Positions 10,033-22,674 of a stretch of DNA of 64,000 nucleotides are shown here, piece by piece. The stretch covers positions 2,232,001 to 2,296,000 of the forward strand of contig NC_039494.1 in NCBI RefSeq assembly GCF_003590095.1, in the 5' to 3' direction. The notes under the pieces are model-generated. The model made no database searches and was not told the origin of the DNA. It saw only the letters and a program-made list of their open reading frames with translations. How positions within the stretch are numbered: position 1 is the first letter of the stretch; every line of letters starts with the position of its first letter. This DNA is from Trichoplusia ni (lineage: Eukaryota > Arthropoda > Insecta > Lepidoptera > Noctuidae). Both the position numbers and the translations under genes were made by a program.

Positions 10033-13000
10033 AAGAATACGCTTGAGAAAAAGTTCCCGCTTGAGACTCAGTAATAAAAATATTTTGTGTAACATTGAAA
10101 CACAAACAGAAGTTGGTAAATTCGTAATTTAGCGCGTCCCTTCAGAAGGCGACTCTTATAAACATCGGGCACTTCGAGCTGCCGCCGCCGTAATCTCCCA
10201 AAAACATAAAAGCGTATGAAAACTTTAGTATCCTATAAATTTTATCAATACAGGCAAGACCAACGCGTTATATTTTAACATAATATCGTCATATAGTATG
10301 ACTAGAGTGAGCGATTCTAGCGAAGTAAGCTAAATCAAGCCGGTTTTTCTGTTTACGAAATTTAGTCTGTTTACTTTTTTTCCTCAAACAAGGAAACAGT
10401 TCAGATTGTTGTTTGTTTCACACTATAACTAAATCTGATAAAAGCATTTTTTTAATGAAACATATGCATCCCATTAATCAGTGTATTAAACACACGTGAA
10501 TAGTGCAATGATTTGCAAGTGCCATCTCAATTAACCGAGGGAACAGAGAGCTGTACTACAACGGCGTGTAGTTTTGGTCCAATCGCCCAATGATTTCGTT
10601 TCGAGTGTATTTGAACGAGCTCTGGCGCAGGGCCGTCAAAGCCATCATTAAGCAAATATTTCCTGACAGTCGGCAGAGGCGGCGCGCACCGTCCGAACGC
10701 CCCAACGACTCGATTAATTACACTCCTGATCTAATTAGCTGGTTGGCGATCAATCGGTGCACGCGATGCTGGACAATTTACATTTTGTTTGATCCCGTTA
10801 TTTAGGACGCTAATCATTCGTTTTTAATCACCGCCGACTTTCTAAACCTCGTGCTCCTAACGAAGCCCTCAATTGTGTGGCTTCGGAGTTTACAAACTGG
10901 TAAGCTAACTAAATTAATGTTGTTGTTGTTACTCCGTTAGGTGCGCAAGGAACAAATGAATCGTATGGAACACAATCTCCATATATAAGTACGTAATACT
11001 CGTACATGATTGTTATTCACCGTACGTACTTGTATGGACCGTGTATCAGTTTTCGGATTTTTCCGCCTGTATTCGTAGGTATATTAGCCGACGGACAAGC
11101 ACGTTCACAATTTGCGGCTGCGGATTGGCACGAATGGAGCGTGCAATATCAAAGTTGCGGTGGTATATAGGTTCGAATATTGGACTCGATCGCCGAATGA
11201 CGGACCACCAGTGTCCGCTAACCGCACGGGGCCGACGCGCTGCCGCCGCGCCGCCGCTAGCCCGCACCGCGCCCTCCACACTATGATTTGTAATTCAATT
11301 ATGACTAGTAGAGACCGCAATTCTTGCTACAATCGCCCGGATTCGTCCGTCCTCGACCACGGCGTGCAATAAAATTCATGAGACTGTTGTTACATTCATG
11401 AGAGGAATTGGGAAAAAATACTGTGTAAATACGTTTGCGATACACGAGAGATGTAGATTTTATGAGCGCGCATCACGAACCCGCCGTGCGCGGAATGTTC
11501 CCCGCATTCCTTTAAGTTGTGTATTTTTTGTTATTTTATCTTACACCAAACACTTTCTCCTCCGTGATACCGGTGTTAAGATAACAAGCTTTTGAAACAT
11601 TAAGGCGACGTCTAAATGAAGCATATCTAAGATTGCTCAAAAAATACTGTAAAAGTTTCTTATTCTTGTTTCATTAATAATTCAGGAGGCTCGACAAAAA
11701 CGAGCCGCAGTCTAATTTCATTAAAGGCTAGAAGTAAGCAGTGCCTCTGCCTACCTCTCGTTATGATAATCACATTATTCTGATTTTATTCCATGTTATT
11801 ACGATGTAATTTGCTCGGCGAGTGTCTGAGGTAACATCCTTAGAAGGTCTAATTTACTTCAGTGTGAGTAAGTAATTTAAGCTTATCCAAAAAAATAAAT
11901 AGAACATAAAAATGTTACGGCAGCTTTGGTATAATATTAAATACACGATAAAATGGTTCGACGACCCGTTGGCGCTATAAGATTAAATGTCCTAGATGAA
12001 GCTAGAGTCCGAAGGTCTGGACATAAGATTGGAAAAGGCTTACAGTTTACTTATAGAATCTTTTGGGCGCTAAAGAAAATCCTGAAAGTAAATGGATTCA
12101 TATATCAAATCCGTCGGCCAAAGCTTCTCATACGCCGAGTATTCTCGACATGCCGTGAGAAATAAGGAATGAATTTTAAAGAATTTCAATTATCTTAAAT
12201 TTACGGAGAAAAAAATATTATTTATGATAAGGAACTTTGTAATAGCTAGTAGAGAATGCCTCGAGCTGAGCTTCTACGCAAGCAACTGAATTTATTGCTT
12301 TGTATCGTATTTTAATTATTATAGAAGATTTATATTTTTACAGATTTATGGCGGTCGGTTGTTGAGCCAATTTTAGGTAGATTACGATGTAGGCAGTAGT
12401 AGCAGGCTTTTGTTTTGTAAGCTTTCACGCTATAGAGATGATTTGCATAAGAGAACAGAAACTTAGCTCGGAAATTGCAACGAGATTAGAAGAATAATTG
12501 GTGTTTTTCATTACCATGCATTGTTAGTGCATGTAAATCGGGTTTATAGAAATTTTATGCAATGCTTTCGCCTGCAATATGCTTCGCTTGGATTTAGTAA
12601 TATTAGATTGAATTTAACCTAGTTTTTAACCAACTTATGTTTACTTTTCTTGTTTTATTTTACTAAAAAGGTTTTTAAATAATAGTAAACTATTTTTTGT
12701 GAATAAATGAAACTATAAATTGTAAAAATTACAAGATTTCGCTTAAAGTTTTCAAAACACAAATACGCATCACGTTGTTATAGATACATTACATCACCTA
12801 GTCCATTACAAAGCGGTCTTTTGGAAGCATTTTGTATTATACTTATAAAAGTAAATGATGGGTTATTTATTGACCATAACGGGCGAAAGTTCGGCCGTTA
12901 ACGGCACCAAAAATTAGATATTAAGGAAATTTCCTTATACGTAATGGTTGCAGACAACATATATTGTATGACTTCAATATTTATGTCCAATGTTTTAGTA

Positions 13001-14300
13001 GATGTATCATATTTATTATGGGAATTTGTGGGAGAGGCCAACGATAAGTTTTTTGGTATTTGAACGGAACGGAACGTTAAAATATGATTAAATAGTTCAT
13101 AGACACAATTAAGTCATGAGACCAATGATTGTGAATATTTTTTTTATACTTAGTAGTTATTGAAAACAATTTCTTATTAAAGACCTTAAGATTTTTTCTA
13201 CCGAAAAAAAAGATAAAAAAAATGTTACAGACATTTATCGAATTCAACTCAACAAAAAAAGGTTCAGCTTCCCCACACCAAATCGTGACGTAAAACCCCA
13301 GCGGCATACAATATGTGACAGAATTGCAAATAAGGCACCAATAAATCAACTTACTCAGCAACAATCACACAAGTGACCCGCGACGCCCCAAACGACCGCT
13401 CAAAACTGACATTTACACTGGACACTTAGATACAGAACTCACTGGCAACAAAACTGTTGTAAAATTGTCTTGCAACTGTCGTCAACTAAAGTAAAACTAT
13501 TGCTCTGAGCTACTTATTCGTATTCGTAGGCTATATGGCCCATAGAAAACAGTTCTTTTCGGATTCATATGCTTATTGCGAAGTATTAATTACTTTGCAT
13601 CTTTTTTAATTACACTTACTAAAAATCACTCGCTGAAAATGAACGTGAGGAAACCAGTAGACCTGAAATTTTTTCAAAGATGCCTTGAAAACTTCTTCAG
13701 GGACTAACGAACGGTTTAAAACCTCTGATTGTACATCAGCCATGCAAAAAGAAAAAAAAACACGATCCATTTTCGTTTCAGTTGAACGACCTTGCAACTA
13801 TTAGGTTGCCAGTCACCACCGCCTCTCAACAGTTCCTCGCAATTTTCCTTTTCCCTCTATTTTTCCATCATAAAAGGTTTACAACGTTTGCGCCAGTTTA
13901 TTTCATGAAACAAAAATGTCCGCCGCTTGTGCATGTAGCTAGCAAGGATTAAGAGTTGAAACATTGCGGCCGGCAGTAATAACGGTATTATTTACTGCGC
14001 TACTGTGCAACCCGCTATCCTTTCACTCGGGGGACAGACTGGGAATTGTATTGACTGCTTATTAAATGAATGGCGTTGTTCCTTGACCCTTATTGAATCA
14101 ATATGTAAAGATGGGAGTTACTTTATCCGGTATTTTTGTCTAAGTAGGTAGGTACTTATGAATAGTTATTTATACTGTAAAAGTTTTCTTATGGTGTTTC
14201 AGGATTCGATTGGTGTTTTGTGTTCACGTCAAATATGTGAACCACCATTAGTCAATTCGGCTTTATAGAGGTTATTGTGTTGGATTGTCAAAATATTTAA
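10033..14300. other. Intergenic, no gene recognised
   Basis: Mostly AT-rich DNA with two GC-richer islands. The 10590-10760 island contains closely spaced TAATTA and TAATTAG homeodomain-type core sites. The 11110-11350 island is open in several frames on both strands because of its high GC content. No coding family was recognised. These islands could be conserved regulatory DNA, but that cannot be decided from one sequence. Confidence 0.5.
14297..14300. repeat. piggyBac target site duplication (right copy)
   Basis: TTAA directly outside the 13-bp terminal repeat. The matching TTAA is at 16769-16772. TTAA is the obligate piggyBac target. Confidence 0.95.
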
Positions 14301-14313
14301 CCCTAGAAAGATA
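14301..14313 (-). repeat. piggyBac 13-bp terminal inverted repeat (3' end)
   Basis: CCCTAGAAAGATA abutting TTAA. It is the transposase cleavage end of the element and intact. Confidence 0.95.
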
Positions 14314-14344
14314 ATCATATTGTGACGTACGTTAAAGATAATCA

Positions 14345-14363
14345 TGCGTAAAATTGACGCATG
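14345..14363 (-). repeat. piggyBac 19-bp internal inverted repeat (3' side)
   Basis: TGCGTAAAATTGACGCATG, separated from the terminal repeat by a 31-base spacer, as expected for the 3' end of piggyBac. Confidence 0.9.
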
Positions 14364-14656
14364 TGTTTTATCGGTCTGTATATCGAGGTTTATTTATTAA
14401 TTTGAATAGATATTAAGTTTTATTATATTTACACTTACATACTAATAATAAATTCAACAAACTATTTATTTATGTTTATTTATTTATTAAAAAAAACAAA
14501 AACTCAAAATTTCTTCTATAAAGTAACAAAACTTTTAAACATTCTCTCTTTACAAAAATAAACTTATTTTGTACTTAAAAACAGTCATGTTGTATTATAA
14601 AATAAGTAATTAGCTTAACTTATACATAATAGAAACAAATTATACTTATTAGTCAG

Positions 14657-16442
14657 TCAGAAACAACTTTGGCACATATCAATATTATGCTCTCGACAAA
14701 TAACTTTTTTGCATTTTTTGCACGATGCATTTGCCTTTCGCCTTATTTTAGAGGGGCAGTAAGTACAGTAAGTACGTTTTTTCGTTACTGGCTCTTCAGT
14801 ACTGTCATCTGATGTACCAGGCACTTCATTTGGCAAAATATTAGAGATATTATCGCGCAAATATCTCTTCAAAGTAGGAGCTTCTAAACGCTTACGCATA
14901 AACGATGACGTCAGGCCTCATGTAAAGGTTTCTCATAAATTTTTTGCGACTTTGAACCTTTTCTCCCTTGCTACTGACATTATGGCTGTATATAATAAAA
15001 GAATTTATGCAGGCAATGTTTATCATTCCGTACAATAATGCCATAGGCCACCTATTCGTCTTCCTACTGCAGGTCATCACAGAACACATTTGGTCTAGCG
15101 TGTCCACTCCGCCTTTAGTTTGATTATAATACATAACCATTTGCGGTTTACCGGTACTTTCGTTGATAGAAGCATCCTCATCACAAGATGATAATAAGTA
15201 TACCATCTTAGCTGGCTTCGGTTTATATGAGACGAGAGTAAGGGGTCCGTCAAAAACAAAACATCGATGTTCCCACTGGCCTGGAGCGACTGTTTTTCAG
15301 TACTTCCGGTATCTCGCGTTTGTTTGATCGCACGGTTCCCACAATGGTTAACTTATACGGTTCTTGTAGTAAGTTTTTTGCCAAAGGGATTGAGGTGAAC
15401 CAATTGTCACACGTAATATTACGACAACTACCGTGCACAGGCTTTGATAACTCCTTCACGTAGTATTCACCGAGTGGTACTCCGTTGGTCTGTGTTCCTC
15501 TTCCAAATAAGGCATTCCATTTATCATATACTTTGTACCACTGTCACACATCATGAGGATTTTTATTCCATACTTACTTGGCTTGTTTGGGATATACATC
15601 CTAAACGGACACCGTCCTCTAAAACCAAGTAACTGTTCATCTATGGTCAAATGAGCCCCTGGAGTGTAATTTTGTATGCACTGATGGATAAAGAGATCCC
15701 ATATTTTTCTAACAGGAGTAAATACATCGTTTTCTCGAAGTGTGGGCCGTATACTTTTGTCATCCATTCTAAGACATCGTATCAAAAAATCAAAACGATC
15801 ACGACTCATTACAGAGACGTACACCATTGACAAGATCGATCAAAGAGGTCATCTGTGGACATGTGGTTATCTTTTCTCACTGCTGTCATTACCAGAATAC
15901 CAAAGAAAGCATAGATTTCATCTTCATTCGTGTCACGAAATGTAGCACCTGTCATAGATTCCCGACGTTTCAATGATATCTCAGCATTTGTCCATTTTAC
16001 AATTTCCGAAATTATCTCATCAGTAAAAAATAGTTTGAAGCATAAAAGTGGGTCATATATATTGCGGCACATACGCGTCGGACCTCTTTGAGATCTGACA
16101 ATGTTCAGTGCAGAGACTCGGCTACGCCTCGTGGACTTTGAAGTTGACCAACAATGTTTATTCTTACCTCTAATAGTCCTCTGTGGCAAGGTCAAGATTT
16201 TGTTAGAAGCCAATGAAGAACCTGGTTGTTTCAATAACATTTTGTTCGTCTAATATTTCACTACCGCTTGACGTTGGCTGCACTTCATGTACCTCATCTA
16301 TAAACGCTTCTTCTGTATCGCTCTGGACGTCATCTTCACTTACGTGATCTGATATTTCACTGTCAGAATCCTCACCAACAAGCTCGTCATCGCTTTGCAG
16401 AAGAGCAGAGAGGATATGCTCATCGTCTAAAGAACTACCCAT
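14657..16442 (-). pseudogene. piggyBac transposase with five single-base frameshifts
   Basis: Seen: the protein is split over six open pieces in shifting frames (16442 down to 14657), which together cover the whole family from MGSSLDDEHIL to DMCQSCF. The acidic N-terminus, the DDE residues in TIDEQLLG, ITCDNWFTS and GGVDTLDQ, and the C-terminal cysteine-rich zinc domain (CTYCPSKIRRK, CKKCKK) are all encoded. Breaks lie at about 16229-16231, 15832-15833, 15503-15504, 15252-15256 and 14916-14917, each one base gained or lost in a short run of the same base. Known: the enzyme cuts and pastes at TTAA and needs all these parts. As written the gene is inactive. The near absence of substitutions beside five indels is odd, so either this copy is newly broken or the indels are sequence errors. 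Confidence 0.93.
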
Positions 16443-16735
16443 TTTATTATATATTAGTCACGATATCTATAACAAGAAAATATATATATAATAAGTTTAT
16501 CACGTAAGTAGAACATGAAATAACAATATAATTATCGTATGAGTTAAATCTTAAAAGTCACGTAAAAGATAATCATGCGTCATTTGACTCACGCGGTCGT
16601 TATAGTTCAAAATCAGTGACACTTACCGCATTGACAAGCACGCCTCACGGGAGCTCCAAGCGGCGACTGAGATGTCCTAAACGCACAGCGACGGATTCGC
16701 GCTATTTAGAAAGAGAGAGCAATATTTCAAGAATG

Positions 16736-16753
16736 CATGCGTCATTTTACGCA
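16736..16753 (-). repeat. piggyBac internal inverted repeat (5' side), one base short
   Basis: Reverse complement of the 19-bp repeat at 14345-14363, but 18 bp because one base of the central A/T run is missing. Confidence 0.85.
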
Positions 16754-16756
16754 GAC

Positions 16757-16768
16757 TATCTTTCTAGG
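16757..16768 (-). repeat. piggyBac terminal inverted repeat (5' end), one base short
   Basis: Reads CCTAGAAAGATA on the minus strand, 12 bp rather than 13, with one of the three terminal C residues missing. If real, the change sits at the transposase cleavage site and could impair mobility. It directly abuts TTAA (16769-16772). Confidence 0.85.
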
Positions 16769-16772
16769 TTAA

Positions 16773-19129
16773 GATAATGATTAACTTATTATTTTAGTGA
16801 AAATCAATGATAAATCTTATAATTTTCTTTTCTACCAAAATGACCTCAAAATAAAATACACAGCAACACAAAAAGACACTGAAATAAAAATAAATACACT
16901 TAAAACTCTACAAAATGAATGATCACGACTCCAAACGTCTGCAACCAGCCTTTGCGGATATTTTCAAACTTTACATCTCAAACAATGTTTGCCCAAACTC
17001 CGCTTACTCAAATCGATTCCTAAACTAATCGCAATCACAAAACTTGCAAGTCATCTCCAAGTTGCGCCTCTTTGGAACAAAGATACGACTTAAAACTCCT
17101 TTTTGTAACACTCCGATTTATTTGAACTTCGTGATAACGTTTTTAAATGAAAAGTTTCTAACATTCTGGTTTTTTTTTGAAATCGATTAAAGGTTATTCC
17201 TATTTAAAAGTTGAAAGCAAAAATTTTGAATTTATAAATGTAATAATATAGCAAACGTCTGGACTCATTTTATTTTTAAATCATGTTTAAACTGGAAACG
17301 TTAAATCTTCATGAAAAAATAAATAACTCATTAAAAATACTTTATTTCCTTAACGTCAACCAGATCGAAAATCGTAATTTAAATGTCACATCTTAATAAA
17401 ATACCAACTTGGGTATTCATTTGTTTGAATTCTGCCTTCATGTTTCACCATTCAACGACCAAGTTAAACAGAGTAACAAGGTTTTGGGGAAGTGTATTCT
17501 TAAGTTTCCTTCTGTCCCACCCACAGCCATAACACGAACTTACATCGGGCCCTAATTCCAACGAGGCATCGCAAATTACAAGCACCAGGCCTCCCACATA
17601 AATCCAACCTTTTCAAGTTAATAAAAATGATTTAAGCACGCATTAAAAGGATCTTTTTCCCGCTGAGAACACGGAATTTATAATGGTAATAACTTGGCCG
17701 ATTGTCCCTTAATTACGTGTACATAGAAATAAATATTTACAGCCAAAGTCACGGTCGGGGAGACAGGGCCGTACAAAAGAGTTCATAATTATAATCGTTC
17801 GAGAACAAATTCCACGTTAACATTCCTCGTAGCTCCCGAAGCGTTTTAATTTCGCAGATTAATAACTGGGAGATAAAAGTTGTGTTAAGCGCAAACAATA
17901 GTGGGTGGTTATAGGACGCCCGTAAAGCAGAACGTTTAGAGAATTGCGAGCTGTCCCCGGCCGCGCGGCGCTCACTTGCCACTAAGAAAATACTGCCGCC
18001 GTTCATTGTGCTTTGACTTGCTTTAGTTTTATTGAAAATTATTGTTCCTCCGTTGACTAGATAAATCTTACGGAATCCGTGATTTTAGGTCAATAAATTT
18101 GAAATCCGAAAAGATTGCCCAAAATGGTTTTATTGTGGACAATAAAATAAGTTAAGCCATTTGAAATCGGTACTCTATTTCCCATAAGTTGGCAACTTTA
18201 AGAAATTGTACATTTTGTTCGGTATAAATTCGTTTCTGGATGAATTACTGCATATACCATAATTTAGACGGGTCAAACATAGATTGAAAGCACTTTGCTA
18301 ATAAATGACCCTCATTATGCGCGGCATAAATTCAACAAGGTAATTGTCCAAATCACTGTCAATCTCTAATGACAAAACCGTTTGTCCTCTTAATGGAATC
18401 ATTAATTTCAAGTTTGAACTAAAAACGGATTTGGTAATAGACCACAGCCATCATATGATCGTTGAGAGCTTTGTAACATGCTCTGCAGCCCACATGCTTA
18501 TTTGACGAACATTAAAAAAACAAATGACAATTAGAACAAACGTGGTTAGTCCAAAATTTGGTATATGTTTTACAGACAGGGCATTGAGCATCTACATACT
18601 TCTTTATGTGTGCTAACGATTATATAGATGAAAATCAACTTCAAATTGCATATAGCCCACTCAAAATTGAAAAATAAAGATCATTTATATTACAAAGTGT
18701 TATTATACAATAATTTTATTGCGTTCTTTCATCGACATAATATATAAACTTATACCTAAAATTAAATTGAAAATAATTTTGAAAGATGTGAATATTATTT
18801 GCATAATCTTGTCATTATAGAGCCTCCCAAGCCTGCTTTGATTGATGGTGTAATTAGTAATAAAACTTGTATTTTTAACCGACGACGAAAAGGAAGAGGT
18901 TTTATATAATTTACTCCTTGGTGCGGTGCGTCAGATGATTAACGGAATGCGTATTTTTCACATTTTCAGGGGTGCGCAAAGTTATTGCTGGCTGAAATAA
19001 ATTAAAGTGAATTTTGCCACTTGATTTCGGGTATTAAGACCTCCTTAATATTTAATTCATAATTTCTTACTTGTATTGTACGTATATTTTAGTTCTTTTT
19101 AAGAAAAGACGACACCCGATTCTGGTATT
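16773..19129. other. Intergenic, nothing recognised apart from a short repeat fragment
   Basis: AT-rich DNA. A GC-richer patch lies at 17935-18005. At about 18876-18920, TTTTTAACCGACGACG and GGAAGAGGTT resemble the ends of a dispersed lepidopteran repeat that usually reads TTTAACCGACTTC with a nearby GGAGGAGGTT, here as a remnant. Confidence 0.5.
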
Positions 19130-19250
19130 AAATCCTTGTTAGCGGGGCTTTAATAAACATTCAAGTAACATACACAACAACCCCCAGACTCAGAAGAAAA
19201 TTGCGTGGGTTTGGTGTGGTGACCTCAACTACTCGGCTACACGTCCATTC
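19130..19250 (-). mobile_element. tRNA-derived SINE, family B, degraded copy
   Basis: Shares the ordered words AATCCTTG, AGCGGGG, AACATTCAAGTAACAT and CCCAGACTCAGA with the copies at 20407-20571 and 52793-52955. The head is lost, and GACCTCAACTACTCGGC at the right is the remains of the tRNA-like region. Confidence 0.6.
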
Positions 19251-20406
19251 AAATATTCCCACTAGAAAAAAGGCACTAAAAACTCCATAAAGTAAATAAA
19301 AATTTATAAAACATACCTAAAGAAACATCACTCGAAGTAAAACATTAATTTGATCTCGATCATTTACAATAATCCTTCACAATTTACAACGCTTATAATG
19401 TTCAATCAGTCCCTTACCGATTTGATCAGAACCAATAATAAACAAGATTGCTTCTCAATAAAACCCTTATTCGGATGAAGGACAATAACTTGGATTATCG
19501 CATTACATTTTCACGCTAATAAATATTTTATTTTCATAGAAATAAAGTGAATAATATTACGTTAACAATGTATGTGAAATTTAATATTTGAAGGAAAACA
19601 CGTTTTGATGTTTTCATTTCTAGCTTACATTATAAAACTAGATTTATTTATGAAAATCACGAATGTTATGCTCATGTTATTATCACAATATTCTTTATTT
19701 AATTTATTTTTATTAAAAATAATTAAATTCGTTAACATAGAACAACACGAAAATGTATAATAAATTAGTTGCTTACATTTTTAAACAACTCGAATAATTA
19801 TATTCCACATTATTATTTACCAAAACAGTGAATCATTTTCTACAGATTTTCATATATTTCTGTTAACGCCAATTACGATTGTAGCCTTCAATTGTAAACA
19901 GGATTACCAGGCGCGCATGCCGCTGAAGGGAACTTTTCGACCGTGCCGTAAGTGGGCGTCCTCTTTCCAAACTATTTGTCAAGTGATCCGTGCTTATTGG
20001 AAACAAACGTGTCCAATGCCGGTCGGGCCAGTAGACATTCCCGCGACGAATCTCCCCACAGCAATGTAAACCGTTGTTAATTTAAAACTATTCCCATTAG
20101 TCTTAGTCTGTCCACCGCAGGATTTAATCGTGTAATGTTACTTAATAACTCTGCTGTTCTTGTTTTCCTAGTAATTTCTGTCGTCTAGCGCAAGATTTCG
20201 TTGTTCCGTTCGAATTTTTTAATGGTGTAATAATTCATCTGCTCTTAAAAATGATTTACGACTTTGCAGATCGCAGTAAACAGGATTGCAGCGAAGCGTC
20301 GCAACTATTTGTAGACTGCTTTAATAACAATTGCTTTTCGGAGTATGTACTAAAATGTCCTTTACTTTTATACAACGATTCTCGCATTAAGAAATTATAG
20401 TCTTTT
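19251..20406. other. AT-rich intergenic DNA, nothing recognised
   Basis: No coding frame, repeat family or structured element was identified. Confidence 0.5.
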
Positions 20407-20571
20407 TGCGAAAGGGTTTCACTAACATTCAAGTCATGCGCACAAAGTCTCAGGACTAGCATTCATGGATCTCACAAATACTTGTTATACGCGGGGATCG
20501 AACTCACAACACGTTGCTTTCAGTGGGTGTACCTTGGTGACCTCAACCACTCGACCATCCTACCAGACGTA
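20407..20571 (-). mobile_element. tRNA-derived SINE, family B
   Basis: On the minus strand the right part gives a tRNA-like head with a B-box-type GAGTTCGATCCCC (complement near 20490-20510), then a body with ACAAGTATTTGTGAGATCC, ending in a segment equivalent to GCATGACTTGAATGTTAGTG. It shares this order with 52235-52385 (+), 52793-52955 (-) and 61650-61768 (-). It is not a functional tRNA gene, as no acceptor stem or full cloverleaf forms. Such elements are transcribed by RNA polymerase III and copied by a partner LINE. Confidence 0.7.
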
Positions 20572-20904
20572 TTTACGTTTTACTCCTTTTGTTCAAATCA
20601 CACGTGAGTAGGTACATGTGTTAATTCCTTGTTACAAGATATATTTAATAATACTGCACGATCTTGTAGTTATGTTTTATAGTTAACGCAACTTAACTAC
20701 TTAGAAGGAAAGTCCTTGGTAAGTCGTAAAAGAGAACGGCATAATCAGTAGGTACGCTCATAAAGTGACACGAGAGAGACCTTTTACCCCATAGATACCA
20801 TAACTATGGCACACTTACTGTAACTAATTTAATTAAAACAAATTTAATCTAAGACAGAGTTTTTTGGGTCCACGTTAGGCATATATCTGTTATCAAGAGC
20901 TGTG

Positions 20905-21083
20905 ATTATTAAATGTTGCCCGCGGTCCCACAAAAAGAAATCCTCTATATTATAATCCAAATTATAAACTATCTGTGCACCAAGTTTCGTCTCAATCCAT
21001 TCAGTAGTTTTTGCGTGAAAGAGGAACAAACATCCATCAAATTTTCGCGTTACAATATTAGTTATAATATTAGTAGGAAGTAG
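20905..21083 (+). mobile_element. 3' tail of a lepidopteran retroposon (degraded)
   Basis: Contains TTGCCCGCGG, then AATTATAAACTATCTGTGCA, CAAGTTTCGTCTCAATCCAT, TCAGTAGTTTTTGCGTGAA, and ends with TATAATATTAGTAGGA. I recognise this as the tail of a common moth retroposon family. No coding portion remains. Confidence 0.6.
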
Positions 21084-21141
21084 GATCAAAAACTATGAAA
21101 AAAGAAATCGATTTAAAGCTACCCTAAAGCAAAACTACCTT

Positions 21142-21182
21142 TAGTGCCGTGAGACCGACTCACACTTGACCGGTTTTCTTAA
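21142..21182 (+). repeat. Terminal fragment of the GGGTTCCGT repeat family
   Basis: GTGCCGTGAGACCGACTCAC followed by ACTTGACCGGTTTTC matches the right end of the full copy at 55921-56416. Only this end is preserved. Confidence 0.5.
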
Positions 21183-22674
21183 TATAATAACAAAAATGTA
21201 AAGATTTGAATCACTATAGCAACTACAACAAAGAGATACAAAGCAAACGAAGTACAAACTGAATCTCATTAGAATAAGGAAAACGTTGTTGACAACGTCG
21301 CCTTTTTGTAAATCGAACCCTTGAACTCGAGATTGAATACGCGAATTGCGAATTATAAATAATAGCCCGAACATAAAAGAAGCACTTTTACAATTGGGCC
21401 CTTAGGCCTGATTCAAACATTGTCAGCCGCTCACAGCTTTCAGTTGTACACGGCGTCAAAATGTAACAACGGGAATACGTACAAACGGAACCCGTTTGGA
21501 TGTGTGTCCGTCTGTTACCAGGCTGCGTCTTATCACTACATAGCTGGCAAGATGACATTTTTGCAGACTATGTATTTATATATTATTTATTGTACCATTG
21601 TGCTAAGTTATATTTTGTCTGGAATAGATGTATTTTTTTTGCCGGTATTTACGGAACTTTCAGTGTCACAGCTAGAACTCACACTTAACTATTTTTTTTG
21701 TATAGTTAGTAGGTATCTTTACGCGGCGTGTACTGTGAAGCTGTACGCGGAGTAAATCATTTACGAGACCAAGACTTACAAGAAGAAACCCTTACAACTG
21801 AGCTCTCATTAATCTCGGTTGAAATTCTCAAGGAGTACCTCTTGGTCCACAGCTCACGGTAAGCCGATCGGCACTTCATCCCCCAAACTTTCTTATGTTC
21901 CCTCGTAATTGCCTATAATATTTTAATAAGCGCCCAAGATAATATTTTCTCTGTAAGAAACTCAAATTCGGGTTCAAAACAGATACAGTATCAACATCAA
22001 TTAGCGATTCCTTAATAATTTAGGCCTATTATACGAACACGATATTATTGGTTTATTTAATTTTGCGGCTTTTGTCTGTAATGTTTATGAGGCCGTCGTA
22101 TTTTGTTTTCTTCAGTTGTTAAAATTGTCAAAGGAATTTGGGAAGGAGTGAGTATTGGGAAATTTCTTTTTTAAGCGATTTTTATCTGAAAACTAGTTAT
22201 TGAAAACAATTTGGTATGTGGCTAACTCTGATTATATAAATCTGTTTACTACGTCAGACAGATTACGTATTTTTCATTTATCACATCTTTTTAAAAGTAA
22301 TCATGATAAAAGCACTTAAATATGGTAGTGGTATGGTAGTAAAAAACGTAATGGTAAGTGATATCACACGAGATTTTAGATCCCAAAGAAAAAATAAGTA
22401 CCTAATGAACAGTTTTTTTGTCAAATAACCTATTTTTTTCTAACTAGATTATTCGACTATCTTACATATAGCATCCCTAATGAAGGTGTAATCGCATTCA
22501 ACTATTCAACCTGAAACTGCGAACACATCAAATGCTTTGACATTTAAGATTCCTAATACAAAGACTTTAGGAATAAATTAAGGTAAGTTCAGAGTATTTA
22601 AGTTAGGATAAGGATTTGTAATTATGATTACGATTATAAAGAGAAACCTGCTAGGTCAGATTCTAAGTCAAGCA
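21183..22674. other. Intergenic, nothing recognised
   Basis: AT-rich sequence. The open frame at 21420-21755 (+, 111 codons) is rich in aromatic residues, has a second overlapping frame and shows no family motif, so I do not call it a gene. Confidence 0.5.

Larger units (their letters stand above)
14301..16768 (-). mobile_element. piggyBac DNA transposon, full-length, near-canonical, transposase frameshifted
   Basis: Seen: the right end has CCCTAGAAAGATA (14301-14313) and an internal 19-bp repeat TGCGTAAAATTGACGCATG (14345-14363). The left end has the inverse, but shorter by one base in each: 12 bp (16757-16768) and 18 bp (16736-16753). TTAA flanks both sides, and total length is 2468 bp. 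Known: the canonical autonomous piggyBac is about 2.47 kb with 13-bp terminal and 19-bp internal repeats and one transposase frame. Read over its full length, this copy matches the canonical element with very few substitutions, from my memory of it. Most differences are single-base length changes in short homopolymers. It lies 12 kb downstream of sfl in otherwise unannotated DNA. Inferred: a recent insertion, or a correct element carrying local consensus errors. Confidence 0.96.

Noticed and set aside
11041..11372. Five overlapping frames on both strands in a GC-rich patch
   Set aside because: High GC content removes stop codons by chance. None has a family motif or a preferred frame.
14657..16442. 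Several separate small genes in the piggyBac interval
   Set aside because: The six frames are consecutive pieces of one transposase interrupted by single-base shifts.
21420..21755. 111-codon plus-strand frame
   Set aside because: A second overlapping frame is equally open, and the composition (many Tyr, Phe, Cys) follows local base content. No family match.
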